A stretch of DNA of 6,491 bases from Clostridiales bacterium. Lineage in GTDB: Bacteria > Bacillota > Clostridia > Christensenellales > Aristaeellaceae. Below, in pieces: positions 6,481 to 6,491 of this stretch (position 1 is the stretch's first letter; each line of letters opens with the position of its first letter). The position numbers were made by a program, and so were the translations under genes. The notes under the pieces were generated by a model. The model was not told the origin of the DNA. It worked only from the letters and a program-made list of their open reading frames with translations, and ran no database searches. The stretch covers positions 1 to 6,491 of the forward strand of contig JALFHA010000129.1 of NCBI GenBank assembly GCA_022776785.1, in the 5' to 3' direction.

Positions 6481-6491
6481 CCCATCTTGTT

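Overview
The window is a GC-rich (well above half G+C by eye), densely coding bacterial segment with every gene on the + strand. Strong AAAGGAGG-type ribosome binding sites, a TATAAT -10 box, hairpin-plus-U terminators and the gene families present suggest a Gram-positive, Bacillota-like organism, probably a high-GC member of the Clostridia. That assignment is an inference from style, not from a marker gene.

Region 1 (1-2629) holds three co-directional genes. The first is the C-terminal part, or possibly all, of a TraX-family polytopic membrane protein. Next is an OmpR/PhoB-type response regulator whose reading frame is broken by a one-base loss. Last is a two-transmembrane sensor histidine kinase with intact catalytic motifs. 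The short gap and the overlap suggest one transcript. The frameshift falls in the codon of the conserved receiver-domain Thr/Ser, so the system as written would lack a full-length regulator unless this is a sequencing or assembly error.

Region 2 (2630-2701) is a short spacer with no visible terminator. It carries a perfect TATAAT box and a strong ribosome binding site that selects a TTG start at 2702.

Region 3 (2702-6302) is a three-gene ABC transporter operon of the BMP/nucleoside (NupOPQ-like) type: a double-domain ATPase followed by two different BPD_transp_2 permeases. The genes are tightly coupled: one Shine-Dalgarno overlaps the preceding stop, and one stop shares a base with the next start. 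Together they would form the membrane and ATPase core of an importer for nucleosides or a related small solute. The BMP-family substrate-binding lipoprotein that normally completes it is not encoded here.

Region 4 (6303-6491) is non-coding. It has two tandem hairpin terminators that close the operon, then a second TATAAT-like box, and then a nested set of complementary segments (6427-6480) that could fold as the start of a structured RNA or 5' leader. This last element matches no family I recognise and is the most speculative item. I found no tRNA, rRNA, CRISPR array, insertion sequence or phage gene.
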